DNA from: Streptomyces sp. NBC_00582
GTDB taxonomy: Bacteria > Actinomycetota > Actinomycetes > Streptomycetales > Streptomycetaceae
Length of the DNA stretch: 64,000 nt
Assembly: GCF_036345155.1 (NCBI RefSeq)
Contig: NZ_CP107772.1
Span: forward strand, 4,650,001 to 4,714,000
Direction: 5' to 3'
The notes under the pieces are model-generated. The model searched no databases, was not told the origin of the DNA, and was given only the letters and a program-made list of their open reading frames with translations. Below are positions 43,789-52,820 of this stretch, one piece after another. The first letter of the stretch is position 1; each line of letters opens with the position of its first letter. The translations under genes were made by a program, and so were the position numbers.

Positions 43789-44262
43789 ATGGCTGACTGC
43801 GAGCCTAACGCCCACCGATTCATGGACCGCCGCACAAGCAAGGGCTTCCCCTTCGTCTCCTTCACCACCGCCAGCACGGCCGTCGGTACCTACGTGTGCT
43901 TCTACGCAGGACAGCTCACCGGGAGCGAGCGGACCCTCAAGCGCAATGCGCGCGACGACCTCTACAACATCCTCTACACGAACGAGAACGCCCAGAAGCT
44001 GGCAGCGAACCTCTACTACGAAGGCTGTCTGTCGCTGAAGCGCAAGAAGGCGGCAGCCGACTCACTCAGCAGTTGGCTCCGGCCGACAGATATGAGGGTC
44101 GCACCCGAGCGACGCCGCTGGAGCGCACACGAGGACCTCGTGCTGCTGCGGCTGAACGACGACGCCGCATCCGCAGCGGAACTCGGCCGCACGCAGAAGA
44201 GCTGCTACATCCGCCTCTGGCGGCTGCGAACCGGCCAAGTGGCGATGCCGTCCGAGCGATAG
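43789..44262 (+). CDS. Putative homing-endonuclease-like protein with a C-terminal HTH
   Basis: A 157-residue protein of unknown function. The first part (RFMDRRTSKGFPFVSFTTAS and ARDDLYNILYTNENA) ends in LYYEGCLSLKRKKAAADSL, resembling the last helix of LAGLIDADG endonuclease domains (LY-x5-L-x-RK). A C-terminal segment, RRRWSAHEDLVLLRLNDDAASAAELGRTQKS, resembles a SANT/Myb or HTH DNA-binding domain. AAGGAAGG precedes the ATG. Codons are less GC-biased than those of its neighbours. Only a guess at function is possible; homing endonucleases normally carry two LAGLIDADG motifs, and only one partial match is seen. Confidence 0.5.
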   Translation: MADCEPNAHRFMDRRTSKGFPFVSFTTASTAVGTYVCFYAGQLTGSERTLKRNARDDLYNILYTNENAQKLAANLYYEGCLSLKRKKAAADSLSSWLRPTDMRVAPERRRWSAHEDLVLLRLNDDAASAAELGRTQKSCYIRLWRLRTGQVAMPSER

Positions 44263-44268
44263 CCCACA

Positions 44269-44294
44269 AGGCCCCCGGTTACGACCGAGGGCCT
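44269..44294. terminator. Bidirectional hairpin between the endonuclease-like gene and rtcB
   Basis: Eleven-base arms AGGCCCCCGGT and ACCGAGGGCCT with one mismatch and a TACG loop. It lies 6 bases after the upstream stop and 6 bases before the rtcB stop, so it serves both convergent genes. Confidence 0.7.
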
Positions 44295-44300
44295 CATCCA

Positions 44301-45494
44301 TCAGCCCTTCACGCAGATGAACTGCTTCAGCTTCGCCACGACCTCGACAAGATCGCGCTGCTGCTGCATGACCTGGTCGATGTTCTTGTAGGCGCCGGGA
44401 ATCTCATCCACCACTCCCGAGTCCTTCCGGCACTCCACGCCTCGTGTCTGCTCCTCCAGATCCTTCACCGTGAAGCGACGCTTCGCCGCGTTGCGGCTCA
44501 TACGCCGACCCGCGCCGTGTGAGGCCGAGTTGAAGGCCTTCTCGTTTCCGAGCCCCTTCACGATGTACGAGCTGGTACCCATGGAGCCGGGAATGATCCC
44601 GTACTCGCCGGAGCCGGCCCGGATCGCACCCTTGCGGGTCACGAGGAGGTCCATCCCCTCGTACCGCTCCTCCGCTACGTAATTGTGGTGGCAGGAGACC
44701 TCCGGCTCGAACATCGGCTTCGCCTTCTTGAACTCCTTGCGGATCACATCCTTCAGGAGCCCCATCATGATCGCGCGGTTGTACTTGGCGTACTCCTGCG
44801 CCCAGTAGAGGTCGTTGCGATACGCCGCCATCTGCGGAGTGTCCGACACGAACACCGCCAGGTCACGGTCGACCAGTCCCTGGTTGTGAGGGAGTGTCTG
44901 CGCCACGCCGATGTGGTGTTCGGCGAGCTCCTTCCCGATGTTCCGAGAACCGGAGTGCAGCATGAGCCAGACCGAATCCGACTGATCAAGGCAGACCTCG
45001 ATCATGTGATTGCCGCTTCCGAGCGTTCCCATCTGCTTCGTAGCACGTTCCTGACGGAACCTGACCGCCTCAGCCACGCCCCCGAACCGCCCCCAGAAGT
45101 CGTCCCACCCCGCCGTCGCGAACCCGTGCAGCTGCCCCGGGTCGACGGGGTCGTCGTGCATCCCCCGCCCCACCGGAATCGCCTGCTCGATCTTCGAGCG
45201 CAGCCGGGACAGGTCACCGGGCAGGTCGTTCGCCGTCAGGGACGTCTTCACCGCGGACATTCCGCAGCCGATGTCGACTCCCACCGCCGCCGGGCACACA
45301 GCCCCCTGCATCGCGATGACCGACCCGACCGTCGCACCCTTGCCGAAGTGGACGTCCGGCATCACGGCCAGGCCCTTGATCCACGGCAGGGTGGCGACGT
45401 TGCGGAGCTGCTGGAGCGCCACGTCCTCCACCGTCGCCGGGTCGGTCCACATCCGGATCGGCACCTTCGCGCCCGGCATTTCCACGTACGACAT
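44301..45494 (-). CDS. rtcB: RtcB RNA ligase
   Basis: 3'-phosphate/5'-hydroxyl RNA ligase, 397 residues from the ATG at 45494. The metal-binding D74 and C77 lie in GVDIGCGMSAV, with VMPDVHFGKG before. The GMP-accepting histidine should be the His in SASHGAGRRMSRNAAKRRF. In E. coli the enzyme repairs cleaved RNAs under control of RtcR; no such regulator is adjacent here. The divergent space to the DUF3558 gene (45495-45714) holds the promoters. Core residues appear intact. Confidence 0.93.
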   Translation of the reverse strand: MSYVEMPGAKVPIRMWTDPATVEDVALQQLRNVATLPWIKGLAVMPDVHFGKGATVGSVIAMQGAVCPAAVGVDIGCGMSAVKTSLTANDLPGDLSRLRSKIEQAIPVGRGMHDDPVDPGQLHGFATAGWDDFWGRFGGVAEAVRFRQERATKQMGTLGSGNHMIEVCLDQSDSVWLMLHSGSRNIGKELAEHHIGVAQTLPHNQGLVDRDLAVFVSDTPQMAAYRNDLYWAQEYAKYNRAIMMGLLKDVIRKEFKKAKPMFEPEVSCHHNYVAEERYEGMDLLVTRKGAIRAGSGEYGIIPGSMGTSSYIVKGLGNEKAFNSASHGAGRRMSRNAAKRRFTVKDLEEQTRGVECRKDSGVVDEIPGAYKNIDQVMQQQRDLVEVVAKLKQFICVKG

Positions 45495-45714
45495 ATCGTC
45501 CCCAATCCCCCGGATCACAACAGAAGTCTCGAGTCGCAAAACCGGCGCCAAGATCAACGAATAGGACATCGGACCGGCGTCCACGGTGTTGCGTGCGATA
45601 CACATTGTCTGCTGGGGCCGCCCCCGTCCGGCAAGCGATTAAGCGGCGGGGACACTGGACCATGATCACCGCGATCGCCGCGATCACCACGCGAACCGTC
45701 GAGAGGAGCCGACC

Positions 45715-46554
45715 GTGCTGCGGAAGGCCTACGTACCCGGCGTCGCCGCCCTCCTCGCGGCGCTGCTGGCCGGCTGCACCGGCAGCTCGGACAAGGGCGG
45801 TTCCACGGACGACTCCAACCCCGGCGAGGCGGGCACCGCCTCCGCCGCCGCGCAGCCCGGCAAGTACACGACCCTCCCCGAGGCGTGCAGCGCCGTCGGC
45901 CGGGCGACACTCGACTCCCTGCTGCCCGGCATCGGGGAACTCACCGACGAGCAGCAGCGCGAGAGCGCCTACGAGGGTGAGGCGACGGCGACGTTCGACA
46001 CGGACCGCAAGGTCGGCTGCCGCTGGAAGGTGGAGTCGACGGACGCCACGGACCACCTCCTCGTCGACCTCGAACGCGTCGTGTCCTACGACAACTCCGT
46101 CAGCGACGACGACGAGGCGGAGGAGCTGTTCGCCCGGAAGGTCACCGCCGCCGACCTCCCGGAGCCCACGGCCTCCGAGTCCACCACCCAGTCGTCTTCG
46201 CCCAGTTCATCCAGCTCGCCCGGTTCATCCGCTTCGCCCGGCTCGTCGACCCCGTCCGCCACCTCCTCGGCCACCTCCTCCGCGTCCTCGTCCGCCTCCG
46301 CCACCCCCACCGACCTCCAGCCCCGCCTCCTGGACGACCTCGGTGACGAGGCGTTCGTCGACGACGCGCTCAGCAGCTCGGGTTCGACGGTGAAACAGCG
46401 CACGGTGACTGTGGCGTTCCGCACGTCCAACGTCATCGTGACCATCCAGTACGAGGAGCAGCCCGCGACGGTCGGAACCGTTCCGGACAGCAAGGAAATG
46501 CAGGACAAGGCCCGGAAACTGGCTTCTCAGCTCGCCGACTCCCTGGCCGGATAA
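45715..46554 (+). CDS. DUF3558 family lipoprotein, first of a tandem pair
   Basis: Lipoprotein of 279 residues with lipobox LLAGC. The mature part has the DUF3558 segment LPEACSAVGRATLDSLLPGIG and a following Cys in VGCRWKVE. A Ser/Pro/Thr-rich linker (about residues 155-200, for example SSSPSSSSSPGSSASPGSSTP) splits the domain. The GTG at 45715 follows GAGGAG. It is followed by a second, similar lipoprotein gene and by a DUF2637 protein, all on the plus strand. Function unknown. Confidence 0.82.
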   Translation: MLRKAYVPGVAALLAALLAGCTGSSDKGGSTDDSNPGEAGTASAAAQPGKYTTLPEACSAVGRATLDSLLPGIGELTDEQQRESAYEGEATATFDTDRKVGCRWKVESTDATDHLLVDLERVVSYDNSVSDDDEAEELFARKVTAADLPEPTASESTTQSSSPSSSSSPGSSASPGSSTPSATSSATSSASSSASATPTDLQPRLLDDLGDEAFVDDALSSSGSTVKQRTVTVAFRTSNVIVTIQYEEQPATVGTVPDSKEMQDKARKLASQLADSLAG

Positions 46555-46687
46555 CGGCCTTCGGCGTCGTCCCTCGGCGGATCCGCAAAGCAGGTGAAGC
46601 GGAACCGCACAGCTGTCTCACCGCGTACCGTGGCCCCTCGGACCCGATCCGACCGCAGGAACCACGAGCGTCATGAGTGAAGGAACC

Positions 46688-47632
46688 ATGCAGCGACGAG
46701 CCCAGCGAGACGACCAGTTTGACCAGCGCGCCACCCGCACGGGAGGCCTGAACCGCGTCCTGGCCGCCGCTCTCGCGGTGCCGGTGATGGTGTTCGCGGC
46801 GGCGTGCTCCTCGGACTCCGGTTCCGACTCGGGCTCCGGCTCCAACTCGGCCTCCACGGACAGCGCGCAGGGTGCGGGAGGCTCCGGCGACGCCGCGAGC
46901 TCCGCGCCCACCGTCCAGGCGGCCGCGTACGCGAGCCTGCCGGGCGCCTGCAAGGTGCTGTCGAAGAAGACGCTGACCAGCCTGGTGCCGAAGGGGACCT
47001 CCTCCGGCAAGGAGGGCAGCTCCTCCGACACCGGTGCCCGCGCCAGCTGCTCCTGGTCGAGCCTGGACAACAACGGTGTGAAGGGCTCGCAGTTCCGCTG
47101 GCTCAACGTCTCCCTGCTGCGGTTCGAGTCGGACGCGACGACGGGCGACGCCGAGTCGCAGGCGCAGACGTACTACGCGAAGCAGGTCAAAGCCGCCCAG
47201 ACGGTGTCGGGTGCGAAGAACGCCAAGACCGAGACGGTCACCGGCACGGGCGACGAGGCGACGGTCGTGCGGTACGACCTGAAGAAGAAGGAAGGCGCCT
47301 TCAAGCAGCAGACGGTCGTGGCCCGGGTCGAGAACGTCGTCATCACGCTCGACTACAACGGCGCCGGTCTGGCCGGTGAGAAGACGCCGAGCGCCGACAC
47401 GCTCACGGCGTCCGCGAAGAAGGCCGCCCAGGAGGTCGTGGCCGCCGTGAAGTCCGCCAACGGCGAGGGAGACAGCGGCGGTTCGGCCGCGACGACGAGC
47501 CCGTCCCCCACCGGGTCGGCGTCGAAGTCGGCCTCGGCGACCCCCGGGGCGACGGCGTCGAAGACCCCGTCGAGCACGGCGACGAAGGCGGTCTCGAAGA
47601 CGACGGCCAAGGCTTCCGCCACGAAGCGCTGA
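46688..47632 (+). CDS. DUF3558 family lipoprotein, second of a tandem pair
   Basis: Lipoprotein of 314 residues. After a charged start the signal is VLAAALAVPVMVFAAACSSD, giving a lipobox FAAAC. The domain begins AYASLPGACKVLSKKTLTSLVP and contains SCSWSSLDNN; the start and spacing of the cysteines parallel the gene before it. Ser/Gly/Asp-rich and C-terminal Ser/Thr/Ala/Lys-rich tails look disordered (cell wall spanning). The ATG at 46688 follows AAGGA and was preferred to the ATG at 46673. Function unknown. Confidence 0.82.
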   Translation: MQRRAQRDDQFDQRATRTGGLNRVLAAALAVPVMVFAAACSSDSGSDSGSGSNSASTDSAQGAGGSGDAASSAPTVQAAAYASLPGACKVLSKKTLTSLVPKGTSSGKEGSSSDTGARASCSWSSLDNNGVKGSQFRWLNVSLLRFESDATTGDAESQAQTYYAKQVKAAQTVSGAKNAKTETVTGTGDEATVVRYDLKKKEGAFKQQTVVARVENVVITLDYNGAGLAGEKTPSADTLTASAKKAAQEVVAAVKSANGEGDSGGSAATTSPSPTGSASKSASATPGATASKTPSSTATKAVSKTTAKASATKR

Positions 47633-47670
47633 CGGTCCGGACACGCGTGCGCCGCACACATGTGCCACCC

Positions 47671-47684
47671 TGTTGCGCGCAACA
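47671..47684. promoter_or_regulatory. Perfect palindrome TGTTGCGCGCAACA upstream of the DUF2637 gene
   Basis: Fourteen-base perfect palindrome 23-36 bases before the DUF2637 start codon, placed where an operator or promoter element would act. Its TTGCGCGCAA core is AT-flanked. It may control this gene separately from the lipoprotein genes upstream. Confidence 0.45.
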
Positions 47685-47706
47685 ACACGCAAGGGGAGGG
47701 GAGTAG

Positions 47707-49029
47707 GTGGCCGCGCCAATCCAGCTGACTCGGATGCACCGCGTTCTCATAGGCGTGGTCGTGACCGGCGCCGTGATCATCGCCGGCATCGGCTTCGCCG
47801 GCTCGTACGCGGCCGTGCGCGAGTTGGCTCTGAAGAAAGGATTCGGGAACTTCTCGTATGTGTTCCCGATCGGCATCGACGCGGGTATCTGCGTCCTGCT
47901 CGCCCTGGATCTGCTGCTGACCTGGATCCGGATCCCCTTCCCGCTGCTCCGCCAGACGGCGTGGCTGCTGACGGCGGCCACGATCGCCTTCAACGGCGCG
48001 GCCGCCTGGCCGGACCCGCTGGGCACGGGCATGCACGCGGTGATCCCGATCCTGTTCGTGGTCGCCGTCGAGGCCGCCCGGCACGCGATCGGCCGGATCG
48101 CCGACATCACGGCGGACAAGCACATGGAGGGCGTCCGCATCACGCGCTGGCTGCTCTCCCCCATTCCGACGTTCCTCCTGTGGCGCCGGATGAAGCTCTG
48201 GGAGCTCCGTTCCTACGACCAGGTGATCAAGCTGGAGCAGGAACGTCTCGTCTACCAGGCCCGCCTCCGCTCCCGCTTCGGCCGCGCCTGGCGCCGCAAG
48301 GCCCCGGTGGAGTCCCTGATGCCCCTCCGCCTGGCCCGCTACGGCGTCCCCCTCGCGGAGACCGCCCCGGCGGGACTCGCGGCGGCGGGAATCGAACCGG
48401 CGGTGCTCCCCCCGGCGCCTCAGCACCAGGAGCTCCCGGCAGCGCCGATGATCGACGCGGCTGCGGGCGGTCGTGCCGTGGGGGCGGCACGGGTGGGCGC
48501 TGCGGCACCTCCCAGCGAGCAGCGCGGATACCCGGGCGGCAACCAGAACCCCGGGTACCAGGACAAGGCGCCGGAACCCGAACAGAGCCCTTGGTTCCAG
48601 ACACCCCCGCAGGAGATCGAGTACCACGGCGGCTACGACCCCAACTACGACCCCTCGGAGCAGTACGCCCAGTGGTACGAGCAGGAGCAGCAGGCCACGG
48701 AGTACCGCGAGCAGTACGAGGAGGAGCCCCCGGCCCCCGGCCAGGAACCGGCCCCCGAGGAGACCGGCACGTTCCCCATCCCGGTGGTCCCGGGCGGCCG
48801 CACCCGTGAGCTGGGCGAGGGCGGCGGTTACGAGCCGGACGAGGACGCGTACTACCAGGTCTTCCGTGAGTCGATCAAGGGCGGCAACGGAGCGCCGTCG
48901 CCCAAGGGGTTCATCGTCGACGTAGAGGCGACCTACGGCATCACGCTCCCCGAGGCGGAGGCCAAGCGCATGGTGAACCGCTTCTCCAACCGTCTCAACG
49001 CCGAGATGGCGGATGAGCACATCGCGTAG
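47707..49029 (+). CDS. DUF2637 family membrane protein
   Basis: A 440-residue protein. The N-terminal half has four to five membrane helices (for example VLIGVVVTGAVIIAGIGFAGS and FVVAVEAARHAIGRIADITA) and fits DUF2637, seen in SpdB-like plasmid-spread proteins and chromosomal paralogues. The middle is Pro/Gln/Glu/Tyr-rich and disordered (for example YDPNYDPSEQYAQWYEQEQQ). A C-terminal helix pair, KGFIVDVEATYGITLPEAEA, may be a small helix-turn-helix-like part. The GTG at 47707 follows GGGGAGGGG. Role unknown; related proteins act in mycelial transfer. Confidence 0.82.
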   Translation: MAAPIQLTRMHRVLIGVVVTGAVIIAGIGFAGSYAAVRELALKKGFGNFSYVFPIGIDAGICVLLALDLLLTWIRIPFPLLRQTAWLLTAATIAFNGAAAWPDPLGTGMHAVIPILFVVAVEAARHAIGRIADITADKHMEGVRITRWLLSPIPTFLLWRRMKLWELRSYDQVIKLEQERLVYQARLRSRFGRAWRRKAPVESLMPLRLARYGVPLAETAPAGLAAAGIEPAVLPPAPQHQELPAAPMIDAAAGGRAVGAARVGAAAPPSEQRGYPGGNQNPGYQDKAPEPEQSPWFQTPPQEIEYHGGYDPNYDPSEQYAQWYEQEQQATEYREQYEEEPPAPGQEPAPEETGTFPIPVVPGGRTRELGEGGGYEPDEDAYYQVFRESIKGGNGAPSPKGFIVDVEATYGITLPEAEAKRMVNRFSNRLNAEMADEHIA

Positions 49030-49044
49030 GAGCGCACACGCGCA

Positions 49045-49086
49045 TGAGAAAGCGCCCGGTGCCCCAAGGCACCGGGCGCTTTCTCA
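49045..49086. terminator. Strong bidirectional hairpin, DUF2637/lysS
   Basis: A perfect 19-base stem, TGAGAAAGCGCCCGGTGCC and its complement, around CCAA. It lies 15 bases after the DUF2637 stop and 6 bases before the lysS stop. The GAGAAAG and CTTTCTC ends give A/U-richer bases at both sides, so it can stop both convergent transcripts. Confidence 0.92.
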
Positions 49087-49091
49087 CGGCG

Positions 49092-50837
49092 TCACTCGCC
49101 GAGCAGGCCCCGCACCCGCTCCTGCCCCACCGCGAGCAGCAGTGTGGGCAGGCGCGGACCGGTGTCGCGTCCGACGAGCAGGTGGTACAGCAGCGCGAAG
49201 AACGTCCGCTGGGCGGTCTTGATCTCCGCCGGCAGTTCCTTGGGCGTCGCGTCGGCTGAGAACCCGGCCTGCACCTTCGGGACGCCGTAGACGAGATGCG
49301 TCAGCCCGTCGAGCGACCAGTGCTCGGCGAGTCCGTCGAGCAGCAGCCGCAGCGACTGCTGGGACGCCTCGTCGAGGGACTTGAGCAGTTCGGCGTCGGG
49401 CTGCTCGCGCACGATGGTCCGCTGGTCGGCGGGGACGTGCGTGTTGATCCAGGCCTCGGCCTTGTCGTAGCGCGGCCGGGCCTCGTCGAGGGTGCCGAGC
49501 GGGTCGGAGGGGTCGAGTTCGCTGAGGATCCGCAGCGCCTGGTCCTCGTGTCCGGCGGTGATGTCGGCGACCGAGGCGAGGGTCCGGTACGGCAGCGTCC
49601 GCGCCGTACGCGGCAGCTCACCGGCGGCCGTGCGCACCGCGCGGGAGTGCGCGGCGACGTCGGCCGGGAGGGCGGACCCGTCGGCGACCTTGCCGTCGAG
49701 CTTGTCCCACTCGTCGTAGAGCCGCTGGATCTCCTGGTCGAAGGCGATCTTGAAGGACTGGTTGGGGCGGCGGCGGGCGTAGAGCCAGCGCAGGATCTGC
49801 GGCTCCATGATCTTCAGCGCGTCGGCGGGCGTGGGCACGCCGCCGCGCGAGGACGACATCTTCGCCATGCCGGAGATGCCCACGAACGCGTACATCGGCC
49901 CGATGGGCTGCTTGCCGCCGAAGATGCCGACGATCTGCCCGCCGACCTGGAAGGAGGATCCGGGGGACGAGTGGTCGACGCCGCTCGGCTCGAAGACGAC
50001 GCCCTCGTACGCCCACCGCATCGGCCAGTCGACCTTCCAGACCAGCTTGCCGCGGTTGAACTCCTCGAGCCGGACGGTCTCGGAGAAGCCGCAGGCGGTG
50101 CAGGCGTAGGTCAGTTCGGTGGTGTCGTCGGCGTAGGCGGTGACGGTGGTGAGGTCCTTCTCGCAGTTGCCGCAGTAGGGCTTGTACGGGAAGTAGCCGA
50201 CGGAGCCCGAGCTGCTGCCGTCGTCCTCGCCGGCCGCGCCGGAGCCCTCGGCGGCCTCCAGTTCGGCCTCGTCGACCGGCTTCTGCGACTGCTGCTTCGG
50301 CGGGGCCTTCTTGGTGCGGTACTGGTCGAGGATCGCGTCGATGTCGGCGCGGTGGGCGACGGCGTGCAGCACCTGGTCGCGGTAGACACCGGAGGTGTAC
50401 TGGGCGGTCTGGCTGATGCCGTCGAACTCCACGCCGAGCTCGGCCAGCGACTCGATCATCGCGGCCTTGAAGTGTTCGGCCCAGTTCGGGTACGCCGACC
50501 CGGCGGGGGCCGGGACGGAGGTCAGGGGCTTGCCGATGTGCTCGGCCCAGGAGTCGTCGACCCCGGCGATGCCGGCGGGCACCTTGCGGTAGCGGTCGTA
50601 GTCGTCCCAGGAGATCAGATGGCGGACCTGGTGGCCGCGGCGCCGGATCTCGTCGGCGACGAGATGGGGCGTCATGACCTCGCGGAGGTTGCCCAGGTGG
50701 ATCGGGCCGGAGGGCGAGAGCCCGGACGCGACGACCACGGGTTTGCCGGGGGCCCGACGCTCCGACTCCTCGATGACCTCGTCCGCGAAACGGGAGACCC
50801 AGTCGGTGGTCTCGGTGCTCTGAGCCACGATCGGCAC
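49092..50837 (-). CDS. lysS: Lysyl-tRNA synthetase, class I
   Basis: Charges tRNA-Lys. The 581-residue protein is the class I (LysK-type) enzyme: HIGH-like GLSPSGPIHLGNLREVMTP and the KMSKS-like GMAKMSSSRGGVP are visible, with a Cys-rich metal region CGNCEKDL and YACTACGFSE. Class I LysRS is typical of archaea and some bacteria, including actinobacteria. The GTG at 50837 is followed by PIVAQSTETTDW. It diverges from argS; the space between them holds a dispersed repeat. Confidence 0.96.
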   Translation of the reverse strand: MPIVAQSTETTDWVSRFADEVIEESERRAPGKPVVVASGLSPSGPIHLGNLREVMTPHLVADEIRRRGHQVRHLISWDDYDRYRKVPAGIAGVDDSWAEHIGKPLTSVPAPAGSAYPNWAEHFKAAMIESLAELGVEFDGISQTAQYTSGVYRDQVLHAVAHRADIDAILDQYRTKKAPPKQQSQKPVDEAELEAAEGSGAAGEDDGSSSGSVGYFPYKPYCGNCEKDLTTVTAYADDTTELTYACTACGFSETVRLEEFNRGKLVWKVDWPMRWAYEGVVFEPSGVDHSSPGSSFQVGGQIVGIFGGKQPIGPMYAFVGISGMAKMSSSRGGVPTPADALKIMEPQILRWLYARRRPNQSFKIAFDQEIQRLYDEWDKLDGKVADGSALPADVAAHSRAVRTAAGELPRTARTLPYRTLASVADITAGHEDQALRILSELDPSDPLGTLDEARPRYDKAEAWINTHVPADQRTIVREQPDAELLKSLDEASQQSLRLLLDGLAEHWSLDGLTHLVYGVPKVQAGFSADATPKELPAEIKTAQRTFFALLYHLLVGRDTGPRLPTLLLAVGQERVRGLLGE

Positions 50838-50906
50838 GTCCTTCTTTCTCCGGGGCAGCCAATACGGTCAAACGGCCGCGCCCCTAGTTTAGGCGGCGCA
50901 GCCGCC

Positions 50907-50979
50907 CCTGGGGGCGCGGGCCGAGTCGATATGCGGCTCCGCCGCGGGGCGCGACCGGCCCCCACCGGCCCGCAGCCAG
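50907..50979. repeat. Dispersed intergenic repeat, copy 2
   Basis: Between the divergent lysS and argS genes: GGGGGCGCGGGCCGAGTCGA, then TATGCGGCTCCGCCGCGGGG, then CGCGACCGGCCCC. The unit is the same as at 2202-2272 (reversed) and 56647-56705. The preceding GGCGGCGCAGCCGCC can form its own hairpin. Confidence 0.8.
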
Positions 50980-51049
50980 AAAACCGCTTCACCCCCCGTG
51001 GGATACTGGCCCCGTCTATCAATCCCACGAGGAGAACGGCTCCCACCCC

Positions 51050-52813
51050 ATGACCTCGGTCACGTCGCTCACGGATCTCGTCAACCAGCACCTCGCCGAC
51101 GCCCTCGCATCCGCCCTCCCGGAAGCCGACGGCGTCGACCCGCTGCTGCGACGTAGCGACCGGGCCGACTTCCAGGCCAACGGGATCCTGGCCCTGGCCA
51201 AGAAGGCGAAGGCGAACCCGCGGGAGCTGGCGACGCAGGTCGTCTCCCACATCTCCACCGGCGCGGAGCTGATCCAGGACGTCGAGGTCTCCGGCCCCGG
51301 CTTCCTCAACATCACGCTCGCGGACCGGGCGATCACCCGGAACCTGGCCGCGCGGTACGCGGACGGAGACCGGCTCGGCGTGGCGGCCAAGGCGGACCCG
51401 GGCATCACGGTCATCGACTACGCCCAGCCGAACGTGGCGAAGGAGATGCACGTCGGGCATCTGCGGTCGGCGGTGATCGGCGACGCCCTGCGCGGCATGC
51501 TCGACTTCACCGGCGAGAAGACGATCGGCCGGCACCACATCGGCGACTGGGGCACCCAGTTCGGCATGCTCATCCAGTACCTGATCGAGAACCCGGACGC
51601 GCTGTCCGCGGAGACCGACACGGACGGCGAGCAGGCCATGTCGAACCTGAACCGGGTCTACAAGGCCTCCCGCGCGGTCTTCGACGCGGACGAGGACTTC
51701 AAGGAGCGGGCGCGCAAGAGGGTCGTGGCCCTCCAGTCCGGCGACAAGGAGACCCTGGACTTCTGGCAGCGGTTCGTGGACGAGTCGAAGGTCTACTTCT
51801 ACTCGGTCTTCGAGAAGCTCGACATGGAGATCCGCGACGACGAGATCGTCGGCGAGTCGGCGTACAACGACGGCATGCCCGAGACGGCCCGGCTCCTGGA
51901 GGAGATGGGGGTCGCCGTCCGCTCGGAGGGCGCGCTCGTCGTGTTCTTCGACGACATCCGGGGCAAGGACGACCAGCCGGTCCCGCTGATCGTGCAGAAG
52001 GCCGACGGCGGCTTCGGCTACGCGGCCTCCGACCTCACCGCGATCCGCAACCGGGTCCAGGACCTGCACGCCACGTCCCTGATCTACGTCGTGGACGTCC
52101 GTCAGTCCCTGCACTTCAAGATGGTCTTCGAGACGGCCCGCCGGGCGGGCTGGCTCACCGACGACGTCACCGCGCACAACATGGGCTACGGCACCGTGCT
52201 GGGCGCGGACGGCAAGCCGTTCAAGACGCGTGAGGGCGAGACCGTACGCCTTGAGGACCTGCTGGACGAGGCGGTGCAGCGGGCCGCCGAGGTCGTCCGG
52301 GAGAAGGCGCAGGACCTCACCGAGGACGAGATCCAGGAGCGGGCCGCCCAGGTCGGCATCGGCGCCGTGAAGTACGCGGACCTGTCGACGTCGGCCAACC
52401 GCGACTACAAGTTCGACCTGGACCAGATGGTCTCGCTCAACGGTGACACCTCCGTCTACCTCCAGTACGCGTACGCCCGTATCCAGTCGATCCTCCGCAA
52501 GGCGGGAGACGTGCGGCCGGCCGCGCACCCGGAGCTGGAGCTGCACGCGGCGGAGCGGGCGCTGGGCCTGCACCTGGACGCGTTCGGCGACACCGTCTTC
52601 GAGGCGGCGGCGGAGTACGCCCCGCACAAGGTGGCGGCGTATCTGTACCAGCTGGCGTCGTTGTTCACGTCGTTCTACGACAAGTGCCCGGTGATCAAGC
52701 CTCAGCCGCCGAAGGACGTGGCGGAGAACCGCCTCCTCCTGTGCGACGTCACGGCCCGCACGCTCCACCAGGGCATGGCCCTGCTGGGCATCCGGACGCC
52801 CGAGAAGCTCTGA
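51050..52813 (+). CDS. argS: Arginyl-tRNA synthetase
   Basis: Class I synthetase charging tRNA-Arg, 587 residues. The HIGH motif is [21 protein letters not shown], typical of ArgRS. The N-terminal additional domain (1-110) and the C-terminal anticodon-binding helices ([21 protein letters not shown] to GIRTPEKL) are present. AGGAGA lies 18 bases before the ATG. It is the only gene of its strand between lysS and the WhiJ-like module. Confidence 0.96.
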   Translation: MTSVTSLTDLVNQHLADALASALPEADGVDPLLRRSDRADFQANGILALAKKAKANPRELATQVVSHISTGAELIQDVEVSGPGFLNITLADRAITRNLAARYADGDRLGVAAKADPGITVIDYAQPNVAKEMHVGHLRSAVIGDALRGMLDFTGEKTIGRHHIGDWGTQFGMLIQYLIENPDALSAETDTDGEQAMSNLNRVYKASRAVFDADEDFKERARKRVVALQSGDKETLDFWQRFVDESKVYFYSVFEKLDMEIRDDEIVGESAYNDGMPETARLLEEMGVAVRSEGALVVFFDDIRGKDDQPVPLIVQKADGGFGYAASDLTAIRNRVQDLHATSLIYVVDVRQSLHFKMVFETARRAGWLTDDVTAHNMGYGTVLGADGKPFKTREGETVRLEDLLDEAVQRAAEVVREKAQDLTEDEIQERAAQVGIGAVKYADLSTSANRDYKFDLDQMVSLNGDTSVYLQYAYARIQSILRKAGDVRPAAHPELELHAAERALGLHLDAFGDTVFEAAAEYAPHKVAAYLYQLASLFTSFYDKCPVIKPQPPKDVAENRLLLCDVTARTLHQGMALLGIRTPEKL

Positions 52814-52820
52814 CCGCCCC

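Noticed and set aside
45660..45700. Three GATCACCGC-like 9-bp repeats before the first DUF3558 gene
   Set aside because: Units are short, imperfect and made of common GC-rich words; they could be chance.
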